A DNA stretch of 5,970 nt from Defluviitaleaceae bacterium (GCA_009779525.1 WREB01000080.1:1-5970); one strand, 5' to 3'. Positions 1 through 5,970 are shown, counted from the stretch's first letter. Notes: generated by a model not told the origin, from the sequence alone. Numbers and translations are program-made.

Positions 1-321
1 GAGCAGGTCCGGGTCGGAGGAGCGCAAATGAATGTACGCGACTCCCCTGTCGTCGTAGTGCTTGAATCTGTCGACGCGCCACTCGGGGTATTCGTCGAAA
101 CACGCGTCGGCCGCGCGCAGGTACCTTGTTTTTTCGGACGCGTCGTCCGTCCAAAAAATCGTTACTTCGGACGCGCCCGCGTCGTAAGCGCAGTTTTCGA
201 TATGTCTCGCGAAGTACGCGTCGTCGACCGCGCACGAGACGATCACCGGCTGGCCGGCCTGCACGTTTGCGCCCGCCCTTACGATAAGCTCGGCATATTT
301 TAGGAGCCTTTCTTTTTCCAT
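1..321 (-). CDS. M29-family aminopeptidase (PepS/AmpS/aminopeptidase T type), N-terminal part only
   Basis: This gene starts with ATG at 321-319 and runs open for 107 codons to the window edge, so its 3' end is missing. The translation begins MEKERLLKYAELIVRAGANV and continues with QAGQPVIV, then a segment with an AYDAGASEV core, and ends with SSDPDLL. Family knowledge: M29 metallo-aminopeptidases begin with this pattern (LxxYAeLiVxxGxNVqxGQpVxI, then xAYxAGAxxV, then xWxD, then a SxDPdLl segment) and are cytoplasmic, release N-terminal amino acids from peptides, and have about 370-410 residues. The metal ligands (Glu, His, Asp) lie in the C-terminal half and cannot be checked here. The start is fixed by a strong G-rich ribosome binding site at 328-333, six bases upstream. 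The gene lies 11 nt after the second ABC subunit, probably in the same transcript. It looks like a general peptide-turnover enzyme, and a functional tie to the exporter is not shown. Confidence 0.88.
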   Translation of the reverse strand, partial: MEKERLLKYAELIVRAGANVQAGQPVIVSCAVDDAYFARHIENCAYDAGASEVTIFWTDDASEKTRYLRAADACFDEYPEWRVDRFKHYDDRGVAYIHLRSSDPDLL

Positions 322-327
322 GCGGAT

Positions 328-335
328 CCCCCCTA
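328..335 (-). promoter_or_regulatory. Ribosome binding site of the M29 aminopeptidase gene, overlapping the upstream stop codon
   Basis: On the minus strand the sequence reads TAGGGGGGATCCGCATG. The TAG at 333-335 is the stop codon of the ABC subunit, and the six-G run at 328-333 begins on its last base. The run sits six bases before the ATG at 321. It supports this start and suggests that terminating ribosomes can reinitiate on the aminopeptidase gene. Confidence 0.7.
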
Positions 336-2159
336 TCTGGCGAGCAGTTCCCGCTCCGCCTCTGATTTGAATTGGTTCGCGTATAAATTATAATACGCGC
401 CTTTTTGTTTCAAGAGCGTTTTATGGTTTCCGTCCTCGATAATCTCCCCGTCCCGTATCACGATTATCCTGTCGCACGACCGGATCGTCGAGAGACGGTG
501 CGCGACGATGAAGCTCGTGCGGCCATGTAGGACGGAATCGACCGCCTTTTGGATCGTCGATTCGGTTTCGGTATCGACGCTTGAAGTCGCTTCGTCGAGC
601 ACAAAAAGGCGCGGATCGGCGATTATCGCGCGCGCGAACGATACGAGCTGCCTTTGCCCCGAAGACAGCCGGCTGCCGCCCTCGCCCACTTCCGTATCGA
701 AGCCCTTTTCAAGTTTCGAGATAAATTCCAGCGCCCCGACCGTTCCTGCCGCCTCCATGATTTCGGCCGGCGTCGCGTCGCGCTTGGCGTAGCGGATGTT
801 TTCCGCTACGGTTCCGCTGAAGAGGTGCGGCGTTTGCAAGACGTAACCGACGTTCGACTGCAGCCAAAGCTGGCTTCGCTTTTTGTAGTCCGTACCGTCG
901 ATTAGCACGCGCCCCTCCGTGGGCTCGTAAAAGCGGCAGATCAGGTTTATTATCGTGCTTTTTCCCGCGCCCGTTTCGCCGACCAATGCGATTCTTTGCC
1001 CGGCCGGGACGCGCAGGCTAAAGTTTTCGAGCACGCGCTCGCCCGTTTTATAAACGAACCCGACGTTTTCGAATTCTATTTCGCCTTTAATTTCCGGCCA
1101 GTTTTCTTTAACCGGATTGAAGCTGTCTCCGTACAATTTTACGACTTCGTCGGAGTCGGTTATTTCCGGTTCCTGCTCGATAAGCGAAAGAGTCCGCTCG
1201 GCGGAGGCCTGCGCCGCGTTGAATTCGGAAAAAACCCGCGCTATTTGGTGCACGGGGTCGTAGATTTGCATCGCATAGGTGATAAAAACCGCATACGTCC
1301 CAATGCTTACAGCGCCGCCAAGCGCGTCGTGCCCGCCTTGCCAAAGCACCAGTGCCACGCCGACCGAACCGAGTCCCATGACGATCGGCAGGTATACCGA
1401 CGATATGACTGCCGCCCTTACGGACATGGATTTCATCGAAAACGTAAGCGTTTCGAACTCCTCGAAGTTTTTCGACTCGCGGTTAAGCGATTTAGTGGTG
1501 CGCGCCCCGTTTATTCCCTCGTTGTACGCCCCGGTGATTTTGGAGTTGTATTTGCGTATCTCCCGGTGGTTTTTCAATATTATCCTCTGGAAGAAGAAAC
1601 TGACGGCCATCAGGACCGGGAACATACAGACGGTGACAAGCGCTAGCTTAACGTTCAAGACAAACATGCTGACGGTGATGAAGGCGATCATCGCCGAACC
1701 CCATACGATGTCTATGGAGCTCCACGCCACTACGTCGCCGATGCGCTGCGCGTCCGAAGTCATGCGCGCCATTATCCAGCCGACCGGAGTCGTATCGTAA
1801 TAGGAGAACGGAAGTTCCTGAAGCTTCCTGAAACCCGTTTTCCGGATGTGGTATACGACGCCCGCCTCCACTTTTCCGCATATCAGAATGAATAAATAAA
1901 TGACAAGCCCCATTCCGGCCACCAGGCAGGCGTAAGCGGCTAAAAAAAACGGGAGCGTTCCGAGCCTTTGCCCCGTGGCGTAATTGTCGATCGCATACCG
2001 GTTCATAAGCGGAAACGCCGCCTCGCCCGAAGCGAGCAGTATCAAAAGGACCGCGAGTTTTACGAGCCTAGTCCGCTCGTTCTTGCAAAGCCTAAATATC
2101 CTGCCCCAAAGCTTGATGTCGAATTGCTTGGTATAGTCTTGTTCCTCGAAGGGGTTCAT
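333..2159 (-). CDS. ABC exporter half-transporter, catalytically competent subunit of a heterodimer (YheH/TM288/LmrD-like)
   Basis: This is a 608-residue fused membrane-ATPase half-transporter (type IV, ABCB-like) that would pair with the gene just upstream to export a substrate from the cytoplasm. Residues about 30-310 form the six-helix membrane domain, after a charged cytoplasmic start typical of YheH-like subunits. The ATPase domain runs from about 360. It shows A-loop Tyr370, Walker A GETGAGKST at 394-402, Q-loop Gln442, signature LSSGQ at 498-502, Walker B LFVLDE with Asp522 and catalytic Glu523, D-loop SSVD, and switch His554. The signature departs from LSGGQ, which in heterodimeric exporters is expected for the subunit whose signature faces the partner's degenerate site. 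A segment of about 25 residues (334-358) lies between the membrane and ATPase domains, as in YheH-type proteins. The ATG overlaps the previous stop as ATGA, with a GAGGAT ribosome site at 2165-2170. The substrate (drug, lipid or peptide) cannot be told from the sequence. Confidence 0.95.
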   Translation of the reverse strand: MNPFEEQDYTKQFDIKLWGRIFRLCKNERTRLVKLAVLLILLASGEAAFPLMNRYAIDNYATGQRLGTLPFFLAAYACLVAGMGLVIYLFILICGKVEAGVVYHIRKTGFRKLQELPFSYYDTTPVGWIMARMTSDAQRIGDVVAWSSIDIVWGSAMIAFITVSMFVLNVKLALVTVCMFPVLMAVSFFFQRIILKNHREIRKYNSKITGAYNEGINGARTTKSLNRESKNFEEFETLTFSMKSMSVRAAVISSVYLPIVMGLGSVGVALVLWQGGHDALGGAVSIGTYAVFITYAMQIYDPVHQIARVFSEFNAAQASAERTLSLIEQEPEITDSDEVVKLYGDSFNPVKENWPEIKGEIEFENVGFVYKTGERVLENFSLRVPAGQRIALVGETGAGKSTIINLICRFYEPTEGRVLIDGTDYKKRSQLWLQSNVGYVLQTPHLFSGTVAENIRYAKRDATPAEIMEAAGTVGALEFISKLEKGFDTEVGEGGSRLSSGQRQLVSFARAIIADPRLFVLDEATSSVDTETESTIQKAVDSVLHGRTSFIVAHRLSTIRSCDRIIVIRDGEIIEDGNHKTLLKQKGAYYNLYANQFKSEAERELLAR

Positions 2160-2170
2160 GCGTAATCCTC
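2156..2170 (-). promoter_or_regulatory. Translational coupling junction between the two ABC subunit genes (ATGA overlap plus RBS)
   Basis: The stop TGA of the first subunit (2156-2158) shares bases with the start ATG of the second (2157-2159). A GAGGAT ribosome binding site at 2165-2170 lies five bases before the ATG, inside the end of the upstream gene. This arrangement favours equal synthesis of two subunits that must assemble one to one. Confidence 0.8.
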
Positions 2171-3943
2171 GTCGCGCATATTTTGGATTTTCCAGATCCT
2201 GCCGTAAAGCCCGTCGCGCGCCGAAAGCTCCTCGTGCGTGCCGGAATCGGCAAGCCTGCCGTCCTCAAGCACGAATATCCTGTCGGCTTCCATCAGCGTT
2301 CCGATCCGCTGGGAAATGATGAACGTCGTCGCGCCGCCGGCGCGTTTTTTTAACGAAGCGCGTATTCGCGCGTCCGTCTCGGGGTCGACCGCGCTAAGCG
2401 AATCGTCGAAGATAAGGACGTCGCTTTGTTTTATCAGCGTCCGCGCGATCGCGAGGCGCTGCTTTTGGCCGCCCGAAAGCGTTACGCCCTTCTCGCCGAC
2501 CATCGTTTCGTAGCCTTTTTCGAATTGATTGATGGTCTCGTGTATCGCCGCGGTTTCGGCCGCTTCCTCCATTTCTGGATCGTTCGCTCCGCGCTTTGCC
2601 ATCCGGAGGTTTTCGCGGATGGTTTTCGAATAAAGAAACGGTTCCTGCAGCACGATCCCTATCCGCGACCTCAAATGGTCTTTTTTTATGCCCCTCAATT
2701 CGCGCCCGTTTATCGTGATCGTGCCTTCGCCGTATTCGTAGAGCCTAAGCAGCAGATGCATCGCCGTCGTTTTCCCGGAACCCGTCGCGCCAAGCAACGC
2801 GATCGTTTCGCCCTTTCTTACCGCGAAGCTCAAGCCGTTAAGCACCGGACGGTTTTTTTCGTAGGCAAACGTGACGTTGTCAAACACGATATCGCCGTCA
2901 AGCCGGTTCGAAACCGCCCCCGGCGTGTCGGTTTCAGCGGGGGTGTTAAGGATTTCGCCGACGCGGTCTTGCGAGACTTCCATCTTGCCAAGGTCGCTGA
3001 GTATTCGGCCTAATTGGCGCACCGGGTATATGAGCATTCCCTCGTAGCTTAAAAAAACTAACAGCGTTCCGACCGTAATCGAACCGCGGAGCGCCAAAAA
3101 AATTCCGGCGAACAAGACCGCGCCTATCTGCAGGAACGTCAATGCGTCGGTCAGGCTCCAAAACCTGGCCATGACATTCATCATCTTCACGCAAAGAAAA
3201 CGGAACTCCTCGTTCTTCGACTCAAATTTTTCCGCTTCGAACCGCTGCATCCCGAAGGCGCGGACCACCCGGACCCCGCTCAGGTTTTCCTGGAGCGCGG
3301 CGGTAAGCTCGCCTTCCTTTTCGTCCGCGAGCGTGAAATGCTTCCTGATGCTTTTAAAATACTTAAGCGATACGATAAACATCGGGGGCACCGTGACAAC
3401 CGCGACGAGCGTATAGCCGGCATGGAGCGAAAGCATAATGGAAACCGAATAGGCGACGACGCATAAAATCCGCGCGATTTCGACAAGCTGCATGGAGAGG
3501 AAGCGGCGGATCGTCTCGACGTCGGAAGTGCAGCGCTGGATCAAGTCTCCCGTTTTCGCAGTCATGTGATATTCGTACGGAACGCGCTGCAGACGGTCGT
3601 ACAGTTTATCCTTCAGTTGCTTGGCAAATTCGTCGGCGCCTTTCGCGGTAAACTTGCCCCGAAAAAAAGCGCAGATTCCGTTGCCCGCGGCCGCGGCGAC
3701 GACCATAAGCCCGCATATCCAAAGATCGCCGGCAAGCCGCGTAACCCCTCCGGCCGCTTCGACTAAAATGACGATAAACCATGGGGCTTCGAGGGGCCCC
3801 TTGTTAATGACGGAATCGATCGTGACCTTTACGACCATCGGAGGTATGACGTTAAAGAAGGCCGCAAGCATCGTCGCGGCCATCGCAACCAAAAAAAACC
3901 TTTTATATCCGTATAGCAGCTTCCAAGTCTTTCTGATTATCAT
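2156..3943 (-). CDS. ABC exporter half-transporter, degenerate-site subunit of a heterodimer (YheI/TM287/LmrC-like)
   Basis: This 595-residue half-transporter has a membrane domain at about 15-310 and an ATPase domain from about 350. Visible motifs are A-loop Tyr361, Walker A GATGSGKTT at 385-393, Q-loop Gln433, X-loop GEKG, a canonical signature LSGGQ at 489-493, Walker B VLIFDD at 509-514, and D-loop SAVD at 517-520. Two catalytic residues are replaced: Asp514 stands where the catalytic Glu normally is, and Gln545 (in FIISQR) replaces the switch-loop His. Family knowledge: these are the substitutions of the non-hydrolysing site in TM287/288, BmrCD (YheI/YheH) and LmrCD exporters. Its intact signature would complete the active site whose Walker motifs come from the next gene. 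It should act in the cytoplasmic membrane as an obligate partner of that product. The start codon overlaps the lipoprotein stop as ATGA, and only a weak GGGA (3952-3955) lies upstream, so translation probably depends on coupling. Confidence 0.95.
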   Translation of the reverse strand: MIIRKTWKLLYGYKRFFLVAMAATMLAAFFNVIPPMVVKVTIDSVINKGPLEAPWFIVILVEAAGGVTRLAGDLWICGLMVVAAAAGNGICAFFRGKFTAKGADEFAKQLKDKLYDRLQRVPYEYHMTAKTGDLIQRCTSDVETIRRFLSMQLVEIARILCVVAYSVSIMLSLHAGYTLVAVVTVPPMFIVSLKYFKSIRKHFTLADEKEGELTAALQENLSGVRVVRAFGMQRFEAEKFESKNEEFRFLCVKMMNVMARFWSLTDALTFLQIGAVLFAGIFLALRGSITVGTLLVFLSYEGMLIYPVRQLGRILSDLGKMEVSQDRVGEILNTPAETDTPGAVSNRLDGDIVFDNVTFAYEKNRPVLNGLSFAVRKGETIALLGATGSGKTTAMHLLLRLYEYGEGTITINGRELRGIKKDHLRSRIGIVLQEPFLYSKTIRENLRMAKRGANDPEMEEAAETAAIHETINQFEKGYETMVGEKGVTLSGGQKQRLAIARTLIKQSDVLIFDDSLSAVDPETDARIRASLKKRAGGATTFIISQRIGTLMEADRIFVLEDGRLADSGTHEELSARDGLYGRIWKIQNMRDEDYA

Positions 3944-3955
3944 CCGCGCATTCCC
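3940..3955 (-). promoter_or_regulatory. Translational coupling junction between the lipoprotein and first ABC gene (ATGA overlap)
   Basis: The lipoprotein stop TGA (3940-3942) overlaps the ABC start ATG (3941-3943). The only ribosome-site-like sequence is a short GGGA at 3952-3955, eight bases upstream. That is weaker than at the other junctions, so reinitiation by ribosomes leaving the lipoprotein gene is the likely route of translation. Confidence 0.7.
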
Positions 3956-4530
3956 AAATCCAGCTCGTACGTGATGGCCTCGATGTTTTTATCACCGTCG
4001 GTCAAAAATTTAAGCCAGGTTCTATTTATTAAATACGCGTACTGCCCGAACTCATGCGCGTATCCGTCGCCGTACGCGGCTATCGCCTCGTCGATTGTTA
4101 ATCCCAGATAAATGCCTTCGGGAGTCGCGACGCTGTCGTCCCTAAAGTAAATAAGGTAGACGATATCGGTCTCGCCCTCCGGGTACGTGTAGATTTCGAA
4201 GCCTGGGAACGAGTAAATTCTGTCGATACCGTCGAAGGCGCAGCTCGGCGATTCGAACACGCTTCTCGCCTCGCCAATCCTGTCCGTCACGTCGTTTATT
4301 TCATCGCCCAATAATATCTTTTCGCCTTTGTACTCGAAAACGAAGCCTCCCGAGATTTCATCGGCTTCGGCGAGTCCGCTAACGCCGTCCGCGTCGCCGC
4401 TCCCGTTTGAATCGCCGGACGCCTCGCTGCCTTGTCCCGGCGTTTCGGTAACTCGCTCGTTTTCGGATTGCGCGCAACCCGCTGCGGCGGCGAAGACGCA
4501 TATCAAAATGACGAACAATGCTTTTTTCAT
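3940..4530 (-). CDS. Small predicted lipoprotein of unrecognised family
   Basis: The product has 196 residues. A lipoprotein signal peptide covers residues 1-18: MKK, then a hydrophobic stretch, then the lipobox AAGC with the acylated Cys19. Processing would leave it anchored on the outer face of the cytoplasmic membrane. Residues 20-61 form a low-complexity linker rich in Gly, Ser, Glu and Asp, typical of a flexible tether. Residues 63-196 form a compact domain rich in predicted beta strands, with a Tyr-rich middle (FEIYTYPEGETDIVYLIYF, 111-129). Two short look-alike motifs, ILLGDEINDVTDRIGE (72-87) and IYLGLTIDEAIAAYGD (140-155), suggest a possible internal duplication. I recognise no named domain and assign no function. 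The gene starts nine bases after the SGNH gene and overlaps the first ABC gene, so it could serve either neighbour. The start is supported by a GAGGAG ribosome site at 4536-4541. Confidence 0.85.
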   Translation of the reverse strand: MKKALFVILICVFAAAAGCAQSENERVTETPGQGSEASGDSNGSGDADGVSGLAEADEISGGFVFEYKGEKILLGDEINDVTDRIGEARSVFESPSCAFDGIDRIYSFPGFEIYTYPEGETDIVYLIYFRDDSVATPEGIYLGLTIDEAIAAYGDGYAHEFGQYAYLINRTWLKFLTDGDKNIEAITYELDLGMRG

Positions 4531-4535
4531 GCCGG

Positions 4536-4542
4536 CTCCTCA
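4536..4542 (-). promoter_or_regulatory. Ribosome binding site of the lipoprotein gene, overlapping the upstream stop codon
   Basis: The minus strand reads TGAGGAGCCGGCATG. The stop codon TGA of the SGNH gene (4540-4542) is the first part of the GAGGAG ribosome binding site (4536-4541), which lies five bases before the ATG at 4530. One motif both ends one gene and starts the next. Confidence 0.8.
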
Positions 4543-5601
4543 GCGAACCAATATCGTCTTTATTTTTCCGGTGAGTTTAAATTCGGCCTCCTGCGCGGCG
4601 ATAATATCCGCGTAGGCTTTGGATTTTTTCGCCCACCTGGCAGCCGTTTCGGGTTCGTTTCTTCGGTCGGTCAAATTGAATTCGGAAGCCAGGACCTTTC
4701 CCAAATGCTCCGTCAGTTTTTTTGCGCCGTAAACGTTGAGGTGGTTTCCCGCGTTGAACGTGTCCTTCGTAAAATCAATTCCTGTTTCGTTCAGCAGTTT
4801 AAGGTAATTTACGTAAACGATTCCGTGCTTTTTCGCGTATTCGTCTATCTGCGAATCCCATTGGTCATGCCATACGGGATAAAGCACCGGCGCCTTGACC
4901 AACAGAAGGCCGGCCCCGTTTCGCTCGCACAGCGTCCTGATCTTGTCAAGGTATTCATACGATTCGGCGCTGAAGGCGTAATCGGGCAGCTTCATTCCGG
5001 CGGGCGCTTCGGCGATGTCGATCGGCTTGACTCCGCAGTTTATCATAAATCCGTTAATCGATACTTTCGGCCCGCTAAAAAAATATTGAAAATCCTCCGT
5101 TTTTAGGGAGCTCCACCGATCGTGGTAACGAAGCAGCGGAAAAACATAGGAAAGCAGGTTTTCGCCCTTGGTCATCGAACGGTAAGCGGACCTAAGCTTT
5201 ATGTCCGAAAGCCTCATCCCGTCCAGAGTCAGGCGGTTATACGCTTCGTCCCTCGGCTTCCCGTACTGCATGGACATGACGTTGAAGACTACCGCTACCG
5301 GCTTTTCGTGGCGGAACGTCTCCTCAAGCAAATAGTAGGACTGCCATATCAACTGCTGCGGGCTTCCGCGCACGAATGAAGCGATCCCGTAGCCTTCCCA
5401 GAGCGCGACGGGTGATATGTTGGAATACACTTCGCAATCTCCGATTATGATGACGTCGTGGTCCTTGGCCTCGCCGTAGTATTCGCCGATCAGCGCGCCC
5501 TCGTAGCTTTCCTGGGCGTGCTTTGGAATAAAAAGGCGCTGGAGCGACAAAAAGCACGCGGCGAATGAAAATAAAGTCAGCGCCCATTTTAATAAACGCA
5601 T
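4540..5601 (-). CDS. DltD/AlgJ-like SGNH-fold protein, membrane-anchored partner of an MBOAT acyltransferase
   Basis: The 353-residue product has one N-terminal hydrophobic segment (about 4-22) after a basic start, so it should be anchored in the membrane with its main domain outside. The domain opens with a strand and loop, DVIIIGDCEVYSNISP (49-64), which matches the block I position of SGNH/DltD-like proteins. Further on are VVFNVMSMQYG (104-114) and the C-terminal histidine motif NAGNHLNVYGAKKL (283-296). Family knowledge: DltD, AlgJ and AlgX work with an MBOAT channel-like enzyme to pass acyl groups to teichoic acid or exopolysaccharide outside the membrane. The MBOAT gene is directly upstream, 21 nt away. 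No dltA or dltC is visible, so D-alanylation cannot be claimed, and acetylation of a surface polymer is equally plausible. Oddities are Cys56 where block I usually has the nucleophilic Ser, and Asn283 near the place of the usual Asp. The start is set by AAGGGG at 5607-5612. Confidence 0.85.
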   Translation of the reverse strand: MRLLKWALTLFSFAACFLSLQRLFIPKHAQESYEGALIGEYYGEAKDHDVIIIGDCEVYSNISPVALWEGYGIASFVRGSPQQLIWQSYYLLEETFRHEKPVAVVFNVMSMQYGKPRDEAYNRLTLDGMRLSDIKLRSAYRSMTKGENLLSYVFPLLRYHDRWSSLKTEDFQYFFSGPKVSINGFMINCGVKPIDIAEAPAGMKLPDYAFSAESYEYLDKIRTLCERNGAGLLLVKAPVLYPVWHDQWDSQIDEYAKKHGIVYVNYLKLLNETGIDFTKDTFNAGNHLNVYGAKKLTEHLGKVLASEFNLTDRRNEPETAARWAKKSKAYADIIAAQEAEFKLTGKIKTILVR

Positions 5602-5606
5602 GTCAA

Positions 5607-5612
5607 CCCCTT
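5607..5612 (-). promoter_or_regulatory. Ribosome binding site of the SGNH/DltD-like gene
   Basis: AAGGGG on the minus strand lies five bases before the ATG at 5601, within the 21-nt gap after the MBOAT stop codon. It fits the chosen start. The gap has no room for a promoter or a terminator. Confidence 0.65.
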
Positions 5613-5622
5613 GATCGACTGA

Positions 5623-5970
5623 CTAAAATTGGTTGTAGATGAACTGCCTCGCGTCGTATCCCTCGCCGTAGGCTCCGAACACCAAGATCACAAGCACCGT
5701 TAAAAAAACCGCGGCGCATCTGACCGGCCAGCTTTTTGAATGGAGCGTCTCCCTGACGTCGGCGCCTTTCCGCTGGATCACGCTTACCGCGGCGACGAGC
5801 GATAGCCCCGCCGCCGCAGCATAGACGCCGGAAGCGCTAAGGCCGGCGCCGCTTAGCCCGTTCGAAAGCTCTTTTATATCGAAGCGCGTAAAAACCGATG
5901 CGATCGTCCAAAACGCCGCGCTCACGCCGTCGTAAAAATCGATCGACCTGATGAACGCGACAAGCAAAAA
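5623..5970 (-). CDS. MBOAT-family membrane O-acyltransferase (AlgI/DltB-like), C-terminal part only
   Basis: Only the last 115 residues are in the window, and the reading frame is open to position 5970, so the true start lies outside. The visible part has three hydrophobic segments: one near the left end containing VAFIRSIDF, one rich in Ala (about 50-70 residues in), and a final one, VFLTVLVILVFGAYGEGYD, followed by the tail ARQFIYNQF. Family knowledge: AlgI/DltB-type proteins end in just this way, with a last helix, a FGxYGxGYD-like segment and FIYFQF or similar. The segment before it corresponds to the usual WxFFRxxSxxDA helix. The catalytic His lies upstream, outside the window. Such enzymes take an acyl donor in the cytoplasm and pass the acyl group across the membrane, with an SGNH-type partner such as the next gene. 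A TTG at 5965-5967 could be misread as a start, but the homology shows it is an internal Leu. Confidence 0.85.
   Translation of the reverse strand, partial: FLLVAFIRSIDFYDGVSAAFWTIASVFTRFDIKELSNGLSGAGLSASGVYAAAAGLSLVAAVSVIQRKGADVRETLHSKSWPVRCAAVFLTVLVILVFGAYGEGYDARQFIYNQF

Larger units (their letters stand above)
1..5970 (-). other. Probable single operon of six genes, entering and leaving the window
   Basis: All six genes point the same way with junctions of 21 nt, 9 nt, a 4-nt overlap, a 4-nt overlap and 11 nt. Every start has either a ribosome binding site or an overlapping stop codon. No gap can hold a promoter or a hairpin terminator, and no inverted repeat followed by a T run is seen at a gene end. 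Co-transcription is an inference from spacing. Internal promoters inside coding sequence cannot be excluded by eye. Confidence 0.75.

Noticed and set aside
28..303. Plus-strand open frame of 91 codons at the left end
   Set aside because: It is antisense to the M29 aminopeptidase reading frame, which has clear family motifs, and it has no recognisable protein features of its own.
996..1646. Long plus-strand open frame (216 codons), and a similar one at 4432-5106 (224 codons)
   Set aside because: Both lie opposite well-supported minus-strand genes and their translations are Arg/Phe/Val-rich without motifs. CpG-rich codons on the real strand leave few antisense stops, which explains their length.
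3685..3696. Perfect 12-base palindrome CCGCGGCCGCGG, with a 10-base one at 3792-3801
   Set aside because: Both lie inside the first ABC gene. The first encodes a run of Ala residues in a membrane helix, the second a Gly-Pro-Leu segment. No spacer, repeat copy or gene end suggests a regulatory role.
5965..5967. TTG as a start codon for a short separate 114-residue membrane protein
   Set aside because: The frame stays open to the window edge and the sequence matches the C-terminal end of MBOAT proteins, so this is an internal codon of a truncated gene.
4540..5970. Assignment as a dlt operon (D-alanylation of teichoic acids)
   Set aside because: Only DltB-like and DltD-like types of protein are seen. 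No dltA or dltC is visible, and the next gene is a lipoprotein, so the acyl group and acceptor remain unknown.
1..5970. Mobile element, CRISPR array, tRNA/rRNA, riboswitch or terminator
   Set aside because: No direct-repeat series, transposase or integrase motif, tRNA-like cloverleaf or terminator hairpin was found. Coding sequence fills the window almost completely.

Overview
This window looks like ordinary chromosome from a Gram-positive bacterium, most likely a Clostridia-type member of the Bacillota. That placement is an inference. It rests on the gene families present (a heterodimeric YheI/YheH-type ABC exporter, an MBOAT/SGNH pair, a lipoprotein and an M29 aminopeptidase) and on strong GGAGG-like ribosome binding sites. 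Base composition is roughly balanced by eye, with many CpG-rich codons and frequent T runs in the coding strand where Phe-Phe or Phe-Leu is encoded.

Everything real lies on the minus strand, so the window reads right to left. In order of transcription there are six genes: (1) the C-terminal end of an MBOAT (AlgI/DltB-like) membrane O-acyltransferase, entering from beyond position 5970; (2) a DltD/AlgJ-like membrane-anchored SGNH-fold protein, 4540-5601; (3) a small lipoprotein of unrecognised family, 3940-4530; (4) and (5) two ABC exporter half-transporters, 2156-3943 and 333-2159; and (6) the N-terminal 107 residues of an M29-family aminopeptidase, leaving the window at position 1. The gaps are 21 nt, 9 nt, a 4-nt ATGA overlap, another 4-nt ATGA overlap, and 11 nt. 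No promoter or terminator is visible and there is no non-coding stretch longer than 21 nt. The whole window is therefore probably the inside of one polycistronic transcript.

The functional picture has two parts. The MBOAT and SGNH proteins are the usual pair for moving an acyl group across the membrane onto an extracytoplasmic polymer, and the lipoprotein directly follows them. The two ABC subunits form a textbook asymmetric heterodimer: the first carries Asp for the catalytic Glu and Gln for the switch His, while the second carries intact catalytic residues and an altered signature, LSSGQ. The substrate of the exporter cannot be read from the sequence. The translational overlap of the lipoprotein gene with the exporter genes makes a link between the envelope-modification part and the export part possible but not proven. 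No mobile element, CRISPR array, RNA gene or clearly new defence system is visible.
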